From NCBI RefSeq assembly GCF_001949145.1, contig NW_019091413.1, forward strand, positions 303,444 to 322,945: 19,502 nt of DNA, given 5' to 3'. The DNA comes from Acanthaster planci. Its lineage: Eukaryota > Echinodermata > Asteroidea > Valvatida > Acanthasteridae. How positions within the stretch are numbered: the first letter of the stretch is position 1; the number at the start of each line of letters is the position of its first letter. The translations under genes and the position numbers were made by a program. The notes beneath the pieces were generated by a model. The model did no database searches. It was not told the DNA's origin and saw only the letters and a program-made list of their open reading frames with translations. Shown piece by piece: positions 1-10,516 of the stretch.

Positions 1-97
1 TTCCTACTCCACCCCTGCCCATCATTCCCTCCCCTTCCTTCTCCACCCCTGCCCATCATTCCCTCCCCTTCCTACTCCACCCCTGCCCATCATTCCC
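1..97. repeat. 34-bp minisatellite, about 2.9 copies, cut by window edge
   Basis: A pyrimidine-rich 34-base unit starting TTCCTACTCCACCCCTGCCC repeats head to tail at 1-34, 35-68 and 69-97. Copy 2 differs from copy 1 by one A/T change near its start. Copy 3 matches for 29 bases and then decays into other C/T-rich sequence. The array probably continues to the left of the window. It lies inside or downstream of the minus-strand Rab gene. No coding sense is seen. Confidence 0.9.
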
Positions 98-864
98 TTC
101 TCTTCTTATTCTGGCTGTCCCATCATCCCACTAATCCAGCCCAACCATTACACCAACCTTATCCAGCATTTCATCCACTTTCTACAAACGTGTACTTTGT
201 CCCCATGATCCTCCTCCTACAGATACCCCTCCCCCAACAAACAGCCTAATCTGTCACTTGGAGTCCCCCCCCATCCCTTACAATTTTCCCACATACTGTA
301 CATGTGCATTTGTATGTGTCTAAACACTGCCTATAGATATGCAAGTACATTAAAGGAGTGCTCAATACATAAGTACTACAGGGTTGGTACACAATACAAC
401 TCAAAACATTGACATTCAACTTTTATAATTTTTTCATTATATTCATAAGTTTCTTATCATTAATGCAACATAAGACTATTTACACACTGATGGAATTCCA
501 AGAGGAAGCAAACAAGCGCTCAGTGGCACATTTTAACACCTACATTGTATGGACCAGCAAGGAAAAACTTCAACATTTGAGGCCAGCTGGCCAGACGGAC
601 AGAAGACGGAAATCGGTATTACATAGGCTCGCATTTGCTTCACATGTTGCCAAAAAACAAAGAGGTTTGGCCAAAACATCAGTAGACTGGGGTTTGTTAA
701 GTGTGCAGTCTGAAGGAAATCTTTGTGAATCATCAAAGTCCAGAGGTAAACCTGCAACAGGCTGCCAGAGGCCCAAATGTACATGACATGCATACTGGGC
801 TCAACAGCTGAAAAACAAAACAAATCCAAGCAACAAAGGGTTCCAACAATACGTGGGAACTAAC
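98..864 (-). other. Start of intron 1 of the Rab-type GTPase gene
   Basis: On the minus strand the coding exon at 865-1056 ends in CAG followed by GTTAGT, a good donor at 864-859. Reading leftward I find no segment encoding the next expected GTPase block (the WDTAG switch II motif), so the intron must extend beyond position 1. The stretch is AT-rich apart from C/T-rich sequence near the left end. Open frames inside it on both strands match no family I recognise and look like chance. Confidence 0.6.
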
Positions 865-1056
865 CTGAACTGGGCAGCTGTCTGGACCAACTGCAAACTG
901 TCTACTATACTGATAGCAATCAAGCATAAGTGCAGATTTTGGTGTTGAAGGAATGTGTCGGGAGCGAAATCTTTGGAATAATGACGTCTTGCCTACTCCA
1001 GCTTCTCCCAAAAGAATCACCTTGAATTGAACTGGTCTTGCATCTCTGTACTGCAT
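865..1056 (-). CDS. Rab-family small GTPase, first coding exon (partial gene)
   Basis: Small GTPases of the Rab family cycle between GDP and GTP forms to direct membrane traffic. This exon encodes 64 residues and ends in phase 0 at a CAG|GTTAGT donor. The start is the ATG at 1056-1054, preceded in frame by a TAA four codons upstream. Residues 11-16 (FKVILL) form the first beta strand and residues 17-24 (GEAGVGKT) are the P-loop (G1), followed by SLFQRF, the usual Rab helix 1. The following DCYQYSRQF segment (46-54) lies where Rab proteins carry VDF and strand beta 2, and looks closest to Rab39/Rab42-type sequences. Counting 19 residues from the P-loop lysine (K23) lands on A42, where Rabs have the switch I threonine. 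The switch II, NKxD and C-terminal cysteine motifs lie off the left edge. Rab family is confident; the subfamily is a guess. Confidence 0.85.
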
Positions 1057-3585
1057 CTTTGATGATTAAGTGTGTTCGATCTAAACCTCCAAAATCAAAT
1101 CAAATGTTCTATTAATGATCTTCAAAATGATATATAAATAATCCACGTACATAATTATATGCCTATTCTTCAGAAATTAATCCTCACAAATGCACAGTTA
1201 TGAACAAAGATGCATACAGATGTTGGTTTCTGCGGACTGGTGTTACAGTACTTACATGTATCTCCATTTATGTCTGTTCACATACTTCAAGTCTTGGCTC
1301 TTTACATCATGTCTGTCAAGCCTACGAGAATGCAACAAAATAATCGTATTAATACTGTTGTACTTGTAACTGCAGTTTGAACAACAGCAGGAAAACTCAA
1401 TGAAATGTGCAGCAGAAGTATATACATGTATATCATGATACAACACATATGAAGCAAGATATGAGATGGAGAGAATCTCCCCCCCCCCGCTTTGCGTTGA
1501 TCATTGTTTCACTGGAATCTGAGGAATTCCTTTCAGACATCTAGGGGGGGATGTGTTAGGTAACAAGAGTCCAGAGTGTGTATAGCAATTGAACATGTTG
1601 GGGGTACCCTTCAGTCTCATTTCTTGCTGGATATAATGCAACAGGAGGAGATGTCGTATTTAATCAAAAGGAAGCATGACAGAACCCAGTTTTGTCAAAG
1701 AATACTGAGATTATTGAATGCAAATGGCAGGATTTATGTCTACTAAAACAACAAAAATTGACAGTATATTTCATCAGCTCACCCCGGCATCCACAAAGTT
1801 GGGGGGGCATCAAAACCAACATACCCCTCCCCTGCTACGGCTATGTATGTCAAGAAATAATACAAAAGCAGAGAGTTGGTCAAAAAACGACCAATTCCTG
1901 ATCCAAGACTGACCTTCCATGCGTACACATTTTAGTCTACCTTTTTCAGAAACAGACTTACAATTATTCTTCAGTGCGAAACATCGTTTCCAGAAAATAT
2001 TCATTTCAAGAAAAATTTTGAAATAATGCAATCCTTCCTTGCCAACACACATGTGAGTATAGCATGCTTCCAAACAGTACTTATACCTACAGCTAGCAGG
2101 AAAGGTGCCAATGGAGATTACAACCAGATAAAGGATAGCAAAAACTGAATAATTCAACCTCAATGAAAACAGAATTTGGGGTTCAAAAATCCTGAAATCC
2201 AGAAAAACCCTGAGACATCACATCTATTCAGCAGGGCAAAGCTGTCCAATTATTGTGAATTGTCTTCAATTTTGACGGATTCAGTAAATCTGGATTTGCC
2301 ATCAGTCTTCACAAAAAGATGTAGTTTTGTCTCTTTGCAACAGCTCCATCATGTTTAGTGTATTGAGACTTCCTTAGAGGTCTGTTGCATATTCGTTTAA
2401 ATCTTGCAATAAAACATTAGAGTTTGTGTATTAATTGAAAACAACTTTCTCTTCAAAACTAGTGAGACAAAGTCAATTTTAGGTAAAAGGGTGAACTTTC
2501 TGCAAACCATGTGGAAACACAGGGGAAGGCAATGAGACAAGAGAAAGGTCTTTGGTGGTAGAAGGTTACCTTAAGTTACTCACATGTACATGTACAGTAT
2601 GCATGGTGCACATCTGTTGGATGCAGTTGATTAGATCTATGTGATTCATTGATCGTTATGCTACAGTATCAGTCAATCTAGTGGCATGATCTGTTGGTCC
2701 TTCTACCATCAGTCAATTACACGCCATAGGGCCTTTTCTTTTGAATTCATGGATTCTGAGGTTTTCCAACAGGATTTCCTAATACTGCAATGCAATCAAT
2801 CAATTATGAAGATCAACTGATTACACCAAACATACATGTATCTACATCTACATGCACATGTACATCTATGTTGAACGAAGCAATGTCTACTTCTGCATAT
2901 TGCTAATGCTGGTGTCAAAAAGTATTAAAAACATAATGCTAACACAAAGACAAAGACAGACACAAAGAACGAAATTGTGACAACTTATTACAGATGCCTG
3001 ACTGAAAAGGGTCATTCTGGGTAGGAAGGGCCAATTTACACAAACAGTAATGTGATTCCACACAAAAAAACATCAAACACAGTGGTTTCCTATGGGATTT
3101 TTTACTCTTGAGTGCCAAACCATGCAGTACAGTGATGATAAACCTCTATTAAGTAACTCACTATGTTTGAAATCCTGCGTTATGTTTTAGGGGGATGAGA
3201 ATTTTGGTCTATGAGTTATCTTGTTAGGTATGACATCATTGATTGGCTGGGAAACTGTTGGAGGAGTAGGCAGTGCCTTGCTTTGTTGTGCCTTCAATTC
3301 TTCCTATTGAGTATCATTGTTATTGTGGGAAGTAATGACTTCCATGCCGAGCAGGTTTCATATTTGTGCGTTAATATACAATATTGCGATGTACACCACC
3401 TTCTATCATCACCTGTCTGCATGTATCAACCTGTGCTCAGAGACATTTGAGCATCATGACACCCGCTGACAATGTCTGTTCACCTATCATGTGCATGTCA
3501 AGCCCTGAAGTTAGGATGATTTAAACAAGCACCAAGTCTAGTGCACGCCTACATGTAAGTAGTAGAATCCGCTCTTTTTCTTTAT

Positions 3586-3610
3586 TTTTGCCCGCCAGTG
3601 GCAGGCAAAA
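3586..3610. repeat. Short hairpin, 11-bp arms
   Basis: Arms 3586-3596 (TTTTGCCCGCC) and 3600-3610 (GGCAGGCAAAA) pair with one mismatch, a G-T wobble if transcribed, around a 3-base loop. It sits in the intergenic region with no adjoining gene. There is not enough context to call it a terminator or a small RNA. Confidence 0.55.
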
Positions 3611-4628
3611 CTGCAGTGAACATGGTGCATTTTGACATTTCCCTAGTCTTTCCTCCAGCGGTGTTGCCAAACCACCTGGTTGAAACCTTCAAATTAATTC
3701 AGTAAACTAATGGTACTTTTACCTTCATAATACTTGCTGATGAAACTTTGTGGACAATATCAGTGTCAAGACATTTACACCGAAATTCGAAAACAGTGGT
3801 GTTTGGAAATTGGGCACAAATTCAGCTAAGTCAAGTGTAAACCATTTCTTGCCAGGTGCTTTTAAAATGCAGTGCCAGCATATGGGCAATTTTTCAATAT
3901 CTTCGTTTTTCAAAAATCTTCAAACATTTTCACCTTTTTTTCCTGAATGCCCAAACCCCATGGAGTGTTTGTCTGGTGGTGGACAAAATCTACTGATGCC
4001 AGGGTATTTCAGCCAGGCCTGTCGTCTTGTAAAAAAAGCCCAGATTGTGCGGTGTTACATACATGTAAGTTTCTGTTGTTCCCGAAACTGGCACAGTGCG
4101 CTTCTGGCATCTTTTCAATATGGGCCAGATTAGCATGCAGCAGTATTGAATCACCTCATCTCTGGGGTGCTGGAGCGCTTTTGTCCCCGGTGGTAATCCG
4201 CCCACGCTGAATGCCACAAACAGTGGTATAATCTTTCGAAACAATGATGGATTTCCTCCGCCACTGACAACTGAAAAAAGTTGGCAATTCCCAGCAGCTC
4301 TGTCTTTTGTTCCAAGTACGGTCTTTTGTTTCAAGGCCCAAGCTCTTTTATCCGATTTCAGGCACCCCAGCTAAGCGTACAAACCCAAGGCAACTGAAAA
4401 CGGGCCCCCCAGCAGGATATGGTTAAAATCTCGTCATAACCACTGCGCTCAAAAATGAAGTGGTAAAGTTGCATGCTACCCTTCCCATACTAGTTCTACG
4501 AGTAGTCACTACATGACACCACCAAACACTAAACACAGTTATCAAGGGGTTTTTAGAAAGACTTCCATGCCTGTACACCGCTTGATATCCTCTACACAAC
4601 CCTTATGAGACCCTAGTCTGACATGTCA

Positions 4629-4732
4629 GAGTAACTTGGACTGTATACATGTGTAAATTACCCTTTTCAACATTTTTACATGGTCCCAATGTTGAAAGAG
4701 GGTTAGGGTGATTCCTAGAGTCTAAGTTACTC
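4629..4732. repeat. Imperfect inverted repeat, about 104 bp
   Basis: The outer arms 4629-4642 and 4719-4732 pair at 13 of 14 positions. The inner arms 4665-4674 (TTTCAACATT) and 4688-4697 (AATGTTGAAA) pair perfectly around a 13-base loop. The sequence between outer and inner arms pairs only loosely. The form fits a small, decayed fold-back element. A loosely similar tract, ACCTTTTTAACATTTGGACATGG, occurs near 6048-6070 and may be related, but the match is short. Confidence 0.5.
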
Positions 4733-5943
4733 CAACTAACAAGACTTGTCTGAAAAAATTCTAAGAAGGCTAAAAAGCCTATTTTATTTTCCCTTCTAAA
4801 TTTGACAATTTAGGATATGCTATACCCTAGTTATGGCTGGTTTACCACTGGCAATGCCCTGAGGCATTATTTCAGTGGTAGTGTGTCCATATTTGAATAT
4901 TTTCGCTGTCGGCATGATGACACTACGAACATTAGGGCAAATCTACCCTTTGTGCTATTCAATTATGTAGAGAAGTTCCTGGATGTCCGACTGCAAGAAT
5001 AGGCCTATATGGAATTTTTACTGTTTACCTTAACATATGACAACTAATCAATACATTTTTTTGGTTCCACATATCAGAAAGTCTGAAAATAACTCCTTCT
5101 TCTATGCAGAGATTAAATTATGGAATTTTCTTCTGACACGTCTGAAACTCTATGAAAGGAAATTTGTTTTATTACATACATGTAACCGGAAGGAACTCCT
5201 TTTCACTAAAATCCAATCTAATGAATCTAATTGGAGGTAATTTTTGTGCTAATTCAATAAAGCTTTTTATTAATGTAGGAAGTTCATCACAATTAAGATT
5301 TAGATGTACTTCAATTCCACTTTCGTATTACAGATTAGCTTAAATCAATTCTCATTTTTGTGTACAGCTCAAATAAAATATTTTAAATATTCTAATCATT
5401 TTTAAAGTTGATCTTGTTCTATCTCAGTGCACATGTCTATTCTTTTTTTAAACTGATGCAGGTGTGGCATGAACACAATTAATAATGCAGATGCCCATAT
5501 TTTTACATACATGTCAACGCAAATGTCAGTTTCATTTTTTTTTTAATCCAGGTGCAATCTTAAGATGTCCAATGATTTTTATGACATTAATTTGTCTTTT
5601 ATATTGGTCTTTTTTATGGAAAATATTGTCTGTATTGATGTACACGTAATGAGCTTTTTGAATACTTTTTTGTTTTCAAGGACAGGTAACATAAGGGATC
5701 GCAATTGAAATAAGTTTTTGTAACATTTTGCGTTCTCCCTGCTCTTTCCACCAATGTTTTTGTTTTGTATTGTGTAGGTATATTTATTCCATTATCCATA
5801 GGCCTAGGCCTATACATTTATTCCTTTTGTTGGTTTTCATATTGTCAGTGGAAAGGCTCCATGATGTAAATAACTACAAAAATACATTTTGGTATGTTTT
5901 GAGGTAAAATTCTCACAAAATTCTGACATCAATACGACCAGGG

Positions 5944-5967
5944 CATGGAGGAATTCCTTCCTCCATG
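5944..5967. repeat. Perfect 10-bp hairpin flanked by GACCAGGG direct repeats
   Basis: Arms CATGGAGGAA (5944-5953) and TTCCTCCATG (5958-5967) pair perfectly around TTCC. The octamer GACCAGGG stands on both sides, at about 5936-5943 and 5967-5974, giving a compact direct-repeat/hairpin arrangement. It could be a tiny insertion scar or chance. No function can be assigned. Confidence 0.55.
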
Positions 5968-6214
5968 ACCAGGGTAACATTTCTGCCACACTTTGACCAC
6001 CCTTCATGTACATGTAGGTCTAGTCCCAGTAAGGGTAGTCTACAAATCACCTTTTTAACATTTGGACATGGTTGACCGTGTCAAAACAATGCCAAAACAA
6101 CAAAATATTTAAAACATGATATGTGCTATGGTAGAGTCCAAATGTTAATAATCATGATAATGAGGCGATCTGCAGAGTGTCAGACTAAGCCTACCGTCAT
6201 AGCTTAGGAATTTC

Positions 6215-6562
6215 TAGCTAGGCCCAGGCCCAGCCTGCGGTCCACCCCCNGGCCCCGGCCCCGCCCGCGGTCCCCCCCCCCCCCCCCCCCAGTTCTGGAT
6301 AGCGAGCGGTCGTCGTCAGATGACAGGTACGGCCATTGGGGTTCGTCGTTCCACCTCTCAGGGAGGACAAAATTAGAACATGATGTATTACTACTAGGCA
6401 GTCAGGGAGGGGTCTATATACCTTCTCAGGCTTCTCAGGTCGGGAAACAAAGATACCGCCGACAGAAAAATCAAAGATGTTGATTGCCCCTACCGTACCC
6501 AAATTGGAAACCGCCCGCGTTAGCCTACGCATCTCACCGGCAGTGCATTCAGCCATCAGCAA
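6215..6562. other. GC/CpG-rich block with C19 run and one N
   Basis: Compared with its AT-rich surroundings this stretch is rich in G, C and CpG. It opens with GGCCC-type blocks, carries an unresolved base at 6250, and has an uninterrupted run of 19 Cs at 6272-6290. It lies 300-650 bases upstream of the rotatin start codon, so it may belong to the promoter region of rotatin or of the opposed gene. The minus-strand open frame across it translates largely to low-complexity Gly/Ala and is not credible as a protein. The N and the long homopolymer mark it as a place where the assembly may be wrong. Confidence 0.6.
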
Positions 6563-6653
6563 AGTCGTTTCTGTTGCTTTTGTCTGTGGCTACATACAAT
6601 GTGCATGTACATTATCATCTGTCACGACTAGTACTAGTACTCAGCTGTGAGAT

Positions 6654-6682
6654 TATGTACATGTACATGTACATGTGCATGT
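6654..6682. repeat. Short (ATGTAC)n microsatellite
   Basis: About four tandem copies of the hexamer ATGTAC, the last degenerating to ATGTGC and then ATGT. The array contains two overlapping TACATGTA octamers, the palindrome over-represented across this window. It lies about 200 bases upstream of the rotatin start codon. Confidence 0.8.
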
Positions 6683-6779
6683 ATTGCGAGTTCACTAAAC
6701 CGTAGCCATTTAGTTTTTTTATAGCCTGGTAACTGTTTCCTATTTACATTCAGTACTTATGAAATATTTACGTGACATC

Positions 6780-6876
6780 GGAGCCAGTCTAGTCTAGCAC
6801 TGGCGCGCGGCCAGTTGAACGACGGATGTACACGTACAGTTAATGCTGTCAGTGTCACTACAGTCAGACAGTTAAG
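6780..6876 (+). promoter_or_regulatory. Probable rotatin 5' UTR / proximal promoter
   Basis: This is the sequence just upstream of the rotatin ATG. It contains a GC-rich TGGCGCGCGGCC tract at about 6801-6812 and an in-frame TAA at 6841-6843, which shows the reading frame does not extend upstream. No TATA box is evident at a fixed distance. The GGCGCG tract is loosely like an E2F-type site, but one short match is weak evidence. The transcription start cannot be placed from sequence alone. Confidence 0.35.
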
Positions 6877-6943
6877 ATGTCGAAAACTTTCACGGTATCT
6901 GACGTTACAGACATTGACCTGTCATCAATTTTAAACAAATTAG
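6877..6943 (+). CDS. RTTN: Rotatin, coding exon 1 (residues 1-22 plus first base of Gly23)
   Basis: Exon 1 encodes MSKTFTVSDVTDIDLSSILN then KL and stops after the first base of a glycine codon at a TTAG|GTAAGA donor (intron from 6944). The start is supported by an in-frame TAA at 6841-6843 with no intervening ATG in frame. The last residues, NKLG, join exon 2's HRLEEIR to give KLGHRLEEIR, which corresponds to the KLGHQLAEIR motif near the start of vertebrate rotatin. The N-terminal leader is about a dozen residues longer than in human rotatin and is not conserved. Rotatin acts at centrioles and basal bodies in centriole assembly and ciliogenesis. The exon alone would be unrecognisable; the phase-1 junction and the joined motif carry the call. 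Confidence 0.85.
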
Positions 6944-7333
6944 GTAAGATCAGGAACAGAAATTGAAGTAGCATGTGTGTAACCGTTGCAACAAACGTAA
7001 GCAGGCTTAAGTCATCAGTGGAACTGAAGCATATTTTGGTGAAACATTGCCATGCCATTCTGAGGATTCTACTTCATGCTATTAATTATTGCTAGGCCCA
7101 GTACTTCGGCCTGTCAGTTATGTCTACCATGTCTACATGAAAAAAATTGTCTAACGTGTCAGGCCCTATCTTCAAGTTCAGTTCTTCAGATGTTGCTGCT
7201 AGCTGCTTGCAGTCTATGCTCATAACACGACAAAAGCCTAGCCCATTCATGTAGCCAGGGATATTGTATAATCGGAGGAAAGAATTCCGTAATACAGACA
7301 ACACTTATTTTCTGGAGTAGGCCTAATACAAAC

Positions 7334-7982
7334 AAACCTTTTCGACGTTCACGATGTATTGTGGATTTGGATGACATACATGCAATCCATTTTATGCACA
7401 ACCCTATGGGAGAAGTGTACCTGCAAAAAGTTAATCCGTTTCCATTTTATTTCATACTCCAATTTAAGCCACCCCCTTCTGACAAAGTGTTGCATCATTG
7501 ATTTGGGATGAAGATATTCACAAACTTCGAAGTTTAAATCTTGGCAGAGAAGGAAACTTCAGAGAATTCCTTCCAACAACATCACTTTTTGTCGTGGACC
7601 GTGATTTGACCAATTTGTGAATATTAGCATAATCTAGTAGGTTATTGTCCAATCAAAATTACAACTTGCAGCTCATGATTTATCCCGCTTTGACCAGTCA
7701 CGTTCATTTTCAGCCTGTAGAGTGACTGGTGCTCTTAAAAAAGGGATTTAAGGGTGATTTGTTCTTACAAATATTTGAAAACGTATTTGAAAATGTTTCT
7801 TGTATAATATGCATGCATCTGTGAGTTGATGAGCTGATACATGTACATGTACGTAAAAAATATTTAGTAGAAAACTGTAACTTGATTTTTGACTGGTTCA
7901 CTTCTCCTATAGGGTTGTGCATAAAATGCATCACATGTTTGTCATCCACACCCCTAATGCATTGCGAACATCGAAAAGGTTT
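7334..7982. mobile_element. 649-bp fold-back (long terminal inverted repeat) element
   Basis: The arms 7334-7417 and 7899-7982 are each 84 bases and align as reverse complements with no gap. I count about 71 of 84 matches by hand. The outer ends start AAACCTTTTCGA, and the inner ends contain a 25-base block with one mismatch (TTTTATGCACAACCCTAT followed by the GAGAAGTG region). The 481-base interior encodes no transposase. Beyond the arms the similarity fades and I cannot find a clear target-site duplication, so the exact ends and superfamily are open. It is best read as a non-autonomous DNA element of the MITE or fold-back type. Confidence 0.8.
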
Positions 7983-8184
7983 ATTGCAGAATACCCAGCC
8001 ACTCTAAAAAAAACAACCCTTGGAATGAGTGGTTACGTTGTTAGTAGGTGAAAATCGTTGATCATGCGGGATGGTGGGGCATTCTGCGGTTCAGTTGAGC
8101 TTTTTTGAATTAAGATTTCATAGCTTTTTAGCTGTTTGCAGCTTTTATGTAAGCAGCATGTTTTGTGTATTGCCACTCACAGTA

Positions 8185-8604
8185 CAGTCATTAGCAAAAG
8201 TTCAGGACCACCCATAGAAAATGCATTTACCTGAGGGAAACCAAACTTAAACCAATCAATCGTGGCAACTTATTTTTATTTTCAATGTGTAACCTTGGTG
8301 CCTTGGTTGGACATTTTTGACTACATTTCCATGATTTGACATGTTACCAGTCTAATATTCAGCATTACCTCCTTTATTTCTGATTGCTTAGACTGGCTTT
8401 TATTTCCCAGCTGCCTCACAGACAAAATGTCATACAAGACCTGCCTTTGCAAAAAAGTCATTTAAATGGGTATAGCACTACACAGTTGTTATGCACCATT
8501 GTAAAATCATGTCAAGTAATCATTCAGTGAGACAATGTAATGCAGGCCCAGTGACGGAAATACCAATAAATTTCCAGGTGGTCTTAAACTTTTGCAAATG
8601 ACTG
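8185..8604. mobile_element. 420-bp non-autonomous Tc1/mariner-like element (MITE)
   Basis: The left terminal repeat 8185-8211 starts CAGTCATTAGCAAAAGTT and ends GGACCAC. The right one, 8578-8604, is its reverse complement with 24 of 27 matches. Both ends start CAGT and are flanked by the dinucleotide TA (8183-8184 and 8605-8606), the hallmark target duplication of the Tc1/mariner superfamily. The 366-base interior has no open frame resembling a transposase, so mobilisation would need an enzyme from elsewhere. Terminal divergence of about 11% between the two ends indicates an old copy. Confidence 0.88.
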
Positions 8605-8706
8605 TATGAGTCATACTACTACTACTAGTATTACTGGCCCTGCTGGACGATGCTCAGACATGTCAGACTGGCGGTGTAAATGTAGTTAGCCTATCGCCTA
8701 CTTATT

Positions 8707-8871
8707 CCTGGTTTAACTTTCAACATTCAATGTTAAACAAGTACATGTAGGCCTAACCATTTGATGTTAAACGTTGAAGAAGTAACAGTTTTACATTTGA
8801 AAAGTGCTCAGGACTGTACACATCCCTAGAAATGATGTTGTGCAAAAGGGACAATAAAGCGAACTGTGCTA
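8707..8871 (+). repeat. Dispersed repeat family A, copy 1
   Basis: This stretch matches the reverse complement of 13620-13764. Shared blocks include TTCAACATTCAATGTT, ACCATTTGAT, CACACCCCTAGAAATGAT-like sequence (here CACATCCCTAGAAATGAT) and GTGCAAAAGGGACAA. Copy 1 carries two stretches absent from copy 2: about 12 bases, CATGTAGGCCTA, near 8743-8754, and about ten bases near 8803-8812. The family is unnamed to me. No coding sense is seen. Confidence 0.82.
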
Positions 8872-8875
8872 CATG

Positions 8876-8930
8876 TACATTTGACGGCTTGTTTGACCAT
8901 TGTCGCTGAAAAACCCCATTCCCCGGGTTG
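8876..8930 (+). repeat. Dispersed repeat family B, copy 1
   Basis: The sequence TACATTTGACGGCTTGTTTG followed by GACC, GAAAAACCCCAT and CCCCGGGTTG is repeated in the same orientation at 11036-11083, where it is shorter by about seven bases in the middle. It directly follows family A copy 1, but the 13.6-kb copy of family A lacks it, so it may be a separate unit. Confidence 0.7.
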
Positions 8931-10503
8931 TAAGGAATCGTCGGTGATTAAGGAGAACTACAGTACATGCACTTCCAAAACTGTAAGGTTTAGGCCTCTA
9001 CAAATAGCCGTGTACAAACTTACATAAACACGTTTTAGCTGTTTGATTGATTGTGCCAACTTACCCTTCCATCACAGCTATTTGTGCAACCAAATTTCAT
9101 ACGTGCCGTCTTGGTGAAGTTAAATAGGGATGTTATTCACTTTATATAAACCTGTCACAGTTCTGGAAGTAAAAGAGAACAGTGAGATTGAGTTGAGTTA
9201 TAGGGCCAACACTAATGTTCCCTTAAAATGTTATAACAGCCATCAGAAAACGATAACATCATGGCTCGCAGAATCGGTAGTCCGACGTCTTGTGACAACC
9301 AAAATATTTTGTCGGAAAACCAAATGTTCCAGGCTGCCAGCCTAACGGGCAGGTACAGTACCTGTTTTCAGCAACCCATTTTTTGCATTGCATTTCAGCA
9401 CTGTGTACAGAAAACAGATCACAAGAAAAGACTGTAAAAAAGATTGACATCCTAACCTTGATGTTGCACAACTGTAATTGTTGGGGTACATGTCGGTGCA
9501 CCGTGGTACATCCGGTCCTATCATGCACCATGATATGTGCAGTTGAATCGTTGGCATGAACAATGCAGCGCCCACAGTCCCGTCTATATTCAGTCATTTT
9601 TCTGGTTCCGAATCACAAAAATTATATTCAGTCATATTACAGCTTAATTATCTTCAAATTCCAGTGAAATGGGATCAGAGGTCTACCTTGTCCATGTATG
9701 CAGGAGTTTCTTCAATTATGTTTTCAAGTTGTATACTTTTAATTTTGTCTTACAAGATGGACAAAAGTGACGACGACACTTTTCTTAGTTCTGGATCATG
9801 GATTGGGTCTAGCTAGTTCCCGATAGCTTCAAAAATTTCTTTATACATAAAAAACATAGTCAAGCATAAACCCATTTTTCAGCCAAAAAATTGTAGCAAG
9901 CATATTTTCTAGTAAAGCACATCTTATTTTAACGGGAATTAGTTTATCTAGTAGAATTTCAGTGCATTAAATGGATAGCCTGCATAAATTTTGACTTGAC
10001 TTTGCGGCTCAGCGAGCCATCAACCATAAATCTCCCCATGCTTCAAAGTTGACAAACCCATTACGTCACGTACATGTCTACTACGCACATGTAGTTGAGT
10101 TCAGGACGTTTGTACATGTAATTGCATGTGCAATCCGAAACTAGAAAAATGGAATCTTTGGTACCGACCTGTAATTTTTTCAGGTGTTGATTTTTTTTGT
10201 GTGTGATTTTTGACAAACCGTCAACAAACGTCAAAGCACAGATCGGAAATTTGGCCCAGAATTCGTTTTCTCGAAATTTTCTGGAAACAAAATGTGTACT
10301 GCAAGACTTTTATTGTACCACCTCAAAAAGAAGCTGTCTATAGTGTTATGCTGCAGAATAGCAAAAAGGTGGGTATTTATTTCAGGCAATCTGGAACTAG
10401 GAAAACAACTGTAATTACTGAAAGCTTGGAGACCATGTGGGGCAAAAACTTCCTTGTCAGGGAACTGAAAATGAAATTCGGGCAACCAGATTTTAGACTC
10501 CCC

Positions 10504-10516
10504 TGCCCAAAGGGCA
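10504..10516. repeat. TGCCC-AAA-GGGCA mini-hairpin
   Basis: Five-base perfect arms TGCCC and GGGCA around AAA, followed by a T run at about 10524-10529. The shape resembles an intrinsic terminator, but this is intronic eukaryotic DNA, so that reading does not apply. The surrounding sequence (about 10470-10530) looks like part of an interspersed repeat, though no second copy is present here to prove it. Confidence 0.35.

Larger units (their letters stand above)
1057..6876. other. Intergenic region between Rab-type gene and rotatin
   Basis: These 5.8 kb separate two genes that point away from each other, so both promoters and any untranslated 5' exons should lie here. I find no convincing coding exon. 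The longest open frames, for example 3750-4133 (+), 3990-4334 (-) and 6218-6562 (-), show no family motif, and their overlap on opposite strands argues against coding. The visible content is short hairpins (3586-3610, 4629-4732, 5944-5967), a run of ten Cs at 1479-1488, many TACATGTA octamers, and a CpG-rich block near 6215-6562. Confidence 0.6.

Noticed and set aside
1-97. CRISPR-like array because of regular 34-base spacing
   Set aside because: The units are contiguous with no unique spacers. It is an ordinary minisatellite in animal DNA.
533-829. Continuation of the Rab-type protein in the minus-strand frames at 533-829 or 570-776
   Set aside because: Neither frame contains switch II or NKxD motifs, and the exon ends at a strong GT donor before them.
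3750-4334. Overlapping open frames on both strands (127 aa plus and 114 aa minus) in the intergenic region
   Set aside because: No domain, no splice context and no compositional sign of coding. Opposed overlapping frames of this size occur by chance in 19.5 kb.
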